64,000 bases of DNA from Euzebyella marina (GTDB lineage Bacteria; Bacteroidota; Bacteroidia; Flavobacteriales; Flavobacteriaceae). The stretch is taken from assembly GCF_014855515.1 (NCBI RefSeq), contig NZ_JACYFK010000002.1:62001-126000 (forward strand), in the 5' to 3' direction. Of the stretch, positions 60,711 through 64,000 are shown piece after piece. Numbering within the stretch: the stretch's first letter is position 1; every line of letters starts with the position of its first letter. The notes under the pieces are model-generated. The model was not told where the DNA came from. It searched no databases and saw nothing but the letters and a program-made list of their open reading frames with translations. A program made the translations under genes and the position numbers.

Positions 60711-61034
60711 TTAGCCGATAAAGGTAAACCATTTTTGAAAATAGGGGCCTAATACGGGTATCGATTGCTTCTTTTCTGCCAATGCGCCAAAGAAACCGTA
60801 AAACCATAATATGGTATAAGACAACATGAGACCAAAGAAAGAATAGATATTTCCCCAATTACTGGAAAGAATTCCGAAAGCAATAAATAGAAGGTGAAGA
60901 CCAAATGCTTGTCTGGTGTGAAATCTTGCGAAATCATTCTTTGGTTCGGCATTCATGCTTATGGCAATCAATGCCCCTACAATCGTAAAATAGGCAATTA
61001 TGGCAGCAGTCTTACCATCTTTAACAGTACTCAT
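60711..61034 (-). CDS. Small membrane protein, DUF4870-like, copy A
   Basis: A 107-aa protein with about three hydrophobic helices (about 11-27, 44-63, 66-85) and a polar FARFHTRQAFGLHLL turn, which resembles the (Q)FHxxQA motif of DUF4870-like proteins. It ends in PVLGPYFQKWFTFIG. The next gene, 61095-61409, is a related protein, so this is a paralogous pair. The function is unknown. Confidence 0.72.
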   Translation of the reverse strand: MSTVKDGKTAAIIAYFTIVGALIAISMNAEPKNDFARFHTRQAFGLHLLFIAFGILSSNWGNIYSFFGLMLSYTILWFYGFFGALAEKKQSIPVLGPYFQKWFTFIG

Positions 61035-61094
61035 AAATAATCTTTAAAGCTTCCTTTAATACGAATAAGGAATATTAAAATATAAACAGTAAAA

Positions 61095-61409
61095 TTAATC
61101 ACCTATAGTACCTATAACAGGTAGCGGTTCTGCTTTGCCGTTCACTGCATTTACGATACCTAGAATAATGAGTACCAAAATTAGAAGACTGATGATGGTT
61201 GAAATCATCATTAATGAAGATGGTAAAAACCATGATAGCACCGAATTGGCAAGACTTGCTATTACTATTCTGAACGATTGCCCTATGTGAAATTGGGCAA
61301 AAGCGTTGTTCTTACTGTTGTTCATGATGACAGCTACTATCAGCCCAATAAAAGTAATATAACTGATTATAGCTATAGTTTTACCTTCCTTAACTGTAAA
61401 TTGGTCCAT
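61095..61409 (-). CDS. Small membrane protein, DUF4870-like, copy B
   Basis: A 104-aa protein with about three hydrophobic helices and the same plan as copy A: VKEGKTIAIISYITFIGLIVAVIMN at the start (copy A: VKDGKTAAIIAYFTIVGALIAISMN), FAQFHIGQSF as the polar turn, and PLPVIGTIGD at the end (copy A: SIPVLGPYF). The pair arose by duplication and is probably expressed together. The function is unknown. Confidence 0.72.
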   Translation of the reverse strand: MDQFTVKEGKTIAIISYITFIGLIVAVIMNNSKNNAFAQFHIGQSFRIVIASLANSVLSWFLPSSLMMISTIISLLILVLIILGIVNAVNGKAEPLPVIGTIGD

Positions 61410-61451
61410 AATTAGGTTGATTTTGGTTTATAAATCGAGCTCAATATTAGT

Positions 61452-62708
61452 TTAATTTAACACCGCTTTTCCGTTATTGATTGTACCATAAACAATCCCT
61501 TTTAGCGATTTGCCTAGATACATGCTGTTCTTAGAGGTTGATGAAAGATTCTCTTCGGCAGGTGTAAACTTTTTCTCAGGATTGAAAATGGTAAGGTTGG
61601 CTTTTTCACCTTCCTTCAGTTCAGGTATATCTAAACCATAAACTTCCCGACCTTTTGATAACAGTTCAATAGCGGTCTCGGTACCAAAAAGTTTATTCAT
61701 TACACCAAAAGAACTTTCTAGCCCAAGACTTCCGTATTCGGCATTATCAAATTCCACTCTCTTTTCTTCAATATTTAGAGGCGTATGGTCACTGGTCACA
61801 AAATCGATGGTGCCATCCTTTAAACCTTTCATAAGCGCTTTGGTGTCTTTCTCCGTTCGTAAGGGTGGAAGTACTTTAAAAAGGGAATCAAACTCTTCTA
61901 AACACGAATCAGTGAAAAACAAGTTGTGAATCGCTACGCTACAAGTTACATTAAGCCCTTTCTTTTTGGCATCTGCAATAAGCTTTACCGAATTGGAAGT
62001 TGAAATGGTGGGTATATGAAGCCTTCCCCCAGCATATTCAAGAATAAACAAATCTCGTATGATTTGTAGTTCTTCAGCCAATGAAGGGATACCTTTTAAA
62101 CCAAGCTTGGTAGAAACTTCTCCCTCGTTTACGATGCCCTTGCCAGCAATCTTTTTATCCATTGGAAAAGAATAGACAAGACCCTTGAAATTCTGCGTGT
62201 ATTGCAATGCAATTTTTAGCAGATTGCCATTATCTACCGGACTTTTAAAATCGTAAAACCCGACGGCTCCGGCATTTTTCATGTCATAAAGCTCTGCAAG
62301 GTCATTGCCCTCTGCCTTCATGGTCATGGTGCCTAAAGGATATAGTTCAGTAGCTGCATCTTTTGATGCATTTTTTAGAAAAACAATATCGGAATTAGAA
62401 TCAGGAACGGGTTGTACGTTCGGGTTGAGAACTATTTGCGTAAATCCGCTTTTGGAGGCGGTGAGCAAGCCATTTTCGATGGTTTCCCTATCCTCAAAGC
62501 CTGGTTCACCAAAGCTCACACTACTATCGAACCACCCGATGGATACATGCAAATTTTCAAGTTGAATAACCTTCGTACTTGATTCTGCTTCTATTTTAGA
62601 GGCAATTTTAGCTATCTTTCCATTCTTGATCCAAATGTCTCGTTTTTTTAAATGAAGGTCCTTTTGGGTTTGATCAATAATTATGGCCGATTTTAAAAGG
62701 ATGTTCAT
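61452..62708 (-). CDS. Dihydroorotase-like protein lacking metal ligands
   Basis: A 418-aa amidohydrolase-superfamily protein that aligns with dihydroorotase: an N-terminal small beta domain, HVSIGWFDSSVSFGEPGFEDRETIENGL where active enzymes have PGxxDxHVHxREPG, LHIPTIST and VTSDHTPLN where active enzymes have TDHAPH. The two metal-binding histidines of DxHxH are Ser63 and Ser65, so the metal centre is not likely to form. It may be a non-catalytic partner like the pseudo-dihydroorotase of some aspartate transcarbamoylase complexes. Its start overlaps the upstream stop by 4 bases. Confidence 0.85.
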   Translation of the reverse strand: MNILLKSAIIIDQTQKDLHLKKRDIWIKNGKIAKIASKIEAESSTKVIQLENLHVSIGWFDSSVSFGEPGFEDRETIENGLLTASKSGFTQIVLNPNVQPVPDSNSDIVFLKNASKDAATELYPLGTMTMKAEGNDLAELYDMKNAGAVGFYDFKSPVDNGNLLKIALQYTQNFKGLVYSFPMDKKIAGKGIVNEGEVSTKLGLKGIPSLAEELQIIRDLFILEYAGGRLHIPTISTSNSVKLIADAKKKGLNVTCSVAIHNLFFTDSCLEEFDSLFKVLPPLRTEKDTKALMKGLKDGTIDFVTSDHTPLNIEEKRVEFDNAEYGSLGLESSFGVMNKLFGTETAIELLSKGREVYGLDIPELKEGEKANLTIFNPEKKFTPAEENLSSTSKNSMYLGKSLKGIVYGTINNGKAVLN

Positions 62709-64000
62709 TTAAGAAATTTTTGAATGAGTATTTCAACCATTAGAAATAACAGCGCTAAAATAACAAACCATTTCCAAAGCTCGGTTACGCGATTGTCTTT
62801 TTCGAAGGTTTCAAACAATGAGGTAATCGAGGTATCTAAACTGGTCGATTCTAGTTCTTCTGGGTGCAAGTATTCTAGCATGCTCTCTTTTCTATCGTAA
62901 TTGAAACTTAAGAGGCCTAACGATTTATTTTGATAATCAATGCTGTAAATACCATCTTCGTTTAATTCATCATTAAACACCATATGTACCTTTTGAGCCA
63001 TCGATTGTTGTTGGGGTATATACTCAATTTCACCTTTAACCACTTTTAAAATACCATCTTGTTCTAAAGAAATGGGCACATCAACAAATACATCTTTTCT
63101 CAATTGGTTGTATAGTTCAGGAGATTTTAAGCTGTTGATGGCCATGTTGTAAAAGGTAGGAACTATCAATGGTGAATTCTTGAAATTTGAATTTTCTGAG
63201 GATAAGGGGGCCGAGAATGCATAAAAGTTATTGTCTCCTATCAGAAAGGGGGTGCGGTCTTGAAAACGTAAAATGGAAGGGGCGGCCGATTTTAAAGTAT
63301 ATTGAGAGGAAGTCTTCGGATACTGAAAATTATCTACTTTTTTGTCAAATACGTTTTGGTATAACGGATGGGCAAAATTAATCTGTGTAATATTTTTTTC
63401 AGAGGCGTTCTTCTCGCCAAACGCCGTACCGTAAAATTGTGAGGTGAGCACTTGATAGGATTGTAAATCGATTTCAATAGGAGGTATGACCAACAAGTGT
63501 CCTCCGTCATTTGTAAACTCTTTGATGCTAGAGACCAAAGGTGAGGGTATCGATGTTAATTCGTTGAAAATTATAAAGTTCTGTCGGGAAATATCGCTGT
63601 AGTTCAATTGGTTTATCGAAACGGCTGTGAGCTCAAACTCATCATCTGAAAAAAGTCTTTTCAGAAAACTGTCATCCGCATCACTTACAGCTAATACTTT
63701 TATTTTTTGGCGTTCACCAATTGAAAAATACAACTGGTTATCATAATCCAGCGCGTTATCGGTGATCTGAATCTTTCCCTTAAACTCTTCAAAATTAGTA
63801 ATTGTAAACTGTATGCTACCGCTTAAGTTCTCATCAAACTTCGCTGAGCTTTTTGCTGTCAAGATGGTATCGTTATAAAGGGAAACCGGTATGCTTTCAA
63901 GCTCTTCCTTTGCCGACAACAATACGTTTAAATCTAAATGATTTTCATCATTGGTCTTTATATAGGCGGAATCTACTGAGACATTATTTTTTGAATCACC
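62705..64000 (-). CDS. BatA-like membrane protein (aerotolerance N-terminal domain family), C-terminal part
   Basis: The last 431 codons of a larger protein; the frame is open to base 64000 on the minus strand, so the start lies outside. It has a DUF4159/VWA-like core (about IKVLAVSDADDSFLKRLF..., FIIFNELTSIP, GGHLLVIPPIE), a long beta-rich region, and a membrane helix near the C-terminus (ELWKWFVILALLFLMVEILIQKFLK). Bacteroidota proteins of this build often start with a BatA domain and sit near bat genes, but that part is not visible here. It is translationally coupled to the dihydroorotase-like gene by an ATGA-type overlap. Confidence 0.75.
   Translation of the reverse strand, partial: GDSKNNVSVDSAYIKTNDENHLDLNVLLSAKEELESIPVSLYNDTILTAKSSAKFDENLSGSIQFTITNFEEFKGKIQITDNALDYDNQLYFSIGERQKIKVLAVSDADDSFLKRLFSDDEFELTAVSINQLNYSDISRQNFIIFNELTSIPSPLVSSIKEFTNDGGHLLVIPPIEIDLQSYQVLTSQFYGTAFGEKNASEKNITQINFAHPLYQNVFDKKVDNFQYPKTSSQYTLKSAAPSILRFQDRTPFLIGDNNFYAFSAPLSSENSNFKNSPLIVPTFYNMAINSLKSPELYNQLRKDVFVDVPISLEQDGILKVVKGEIEYIPQQQSMAQKVHMVFNDELNEDGIYSIDYQNKSLGLLSFNYDRKESMLEYLHPEELESTSLDTSITSLFETFEKDNRVTELWKWFVILALLFLMVEILIQKFLK

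Noticed and set aside
1-64000. CRISPR arrays, restriction, toxin-antitoxin, prophage, IS elements, tRNA or rRNA genes
   Set aside because: No repeat-spacer pattern, transposase, phage gene, nuclease-methylase pair or tRNA-like fold was seen on reading the window.

Overview
The window is one contiguous piece of chromosome from a member of the Bacteroidota, almost certainly the family Flavobacteriaceae. The evidence is AT-rich DNA, menaquinone (not ubiquinone) biosynthesis genes, a TonB-dependent receptor of the outer-membrane beta-barrel type, small flavobacterial families (DUF2853, DUF4834, a CAL67264-type membrane protein), genes with almost no Shine-Dalgarno sequences, and repeated use of the Bacteroidota -7 promoter element TAnnTTTG. 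The genus cannot be fixed by eye. I see no tRNA, rRNA, insertion sequence, prophage or CRISPR array; this is mostly core chromosome with compact, often overlapping genes.

Layout. 1-11.7 kb (+): a menaquinone region (end of menF, menD, menA, menC, menE) interleaved with DUF2853, a CvfB-like RNA-binding protein, a SPOR-like membrane protein, a LytTR response regulator, a TPR histidine kinase and a CPBP membrane protease; menB is not in the window. 11.7-20.4 kb: a carboxylase beta subunit, a Gfo/Idh oxidoreductase, EttA, a lipoprotein of the metallo-beta-lactamase fold, a coiled-coil membrane protein, fumarase C and a 58-codon membrane protein. 20.4-28.6 kb (-): a TonB receptor with a secreted Tyr/Gly-rich partner, an ArsC-like protein, release factor 2 with an intact programmed +1 frameshift, and the transglutaminase / Alpha-E / circularly permuted ATP-grasp operon. 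28.8-35.3 kb: threonine aldolase, a YegP-like protein, YbaB, a secreted prolyl oligopeptidase, then a cysteine-synthase-fold enzyme followed by an alpha-oxoamine synthase, a pair that fits sulfonolipid (capnine) synthesis. 35.4-40.2 kb (-): small hypothetical proteins, a K+/H+ antiporter, a GNAT protein and an outer-membrane protein. 40.4-49.4 kb (+): DUF4834, then YfhO, a glycosyltransferase, a flippase and a transthyretin-like protein (surface glycan export or modification), then an FdhF/YdeP molybdoenzyme. 49.4-53.7 kb (-): an Arg-rich secreted protein and UvrA. 53.8-55.9 kb (+): a tandem duplication of a sigma factor plus a 47-codon protein. 55.9-64 kb: a cysteine-free endonuclease III divergent from a Bcp peroxiredoxin, a large conserved hypothetical, an MBL hydrolase, small membrane proteins, an esterase, a dihydroorotase-like protein without its metal ligands, and the end of a BatA-like membrane protein.

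The strongest candidate for an undescribed system is the duplicated sigma-factor/47-aa module: the two sigma proteins (193 aa each, about 77% identical by hand alignment, identical in region 4) are each followed by a 47-aa protein (23 of 47 positions identical), the linkers share the block GGCGTTA-N6-TATAAC, and each unit ends in its own terminator. The small ORFs are too short for ordinary gene calling, so they may be missed in annotations.
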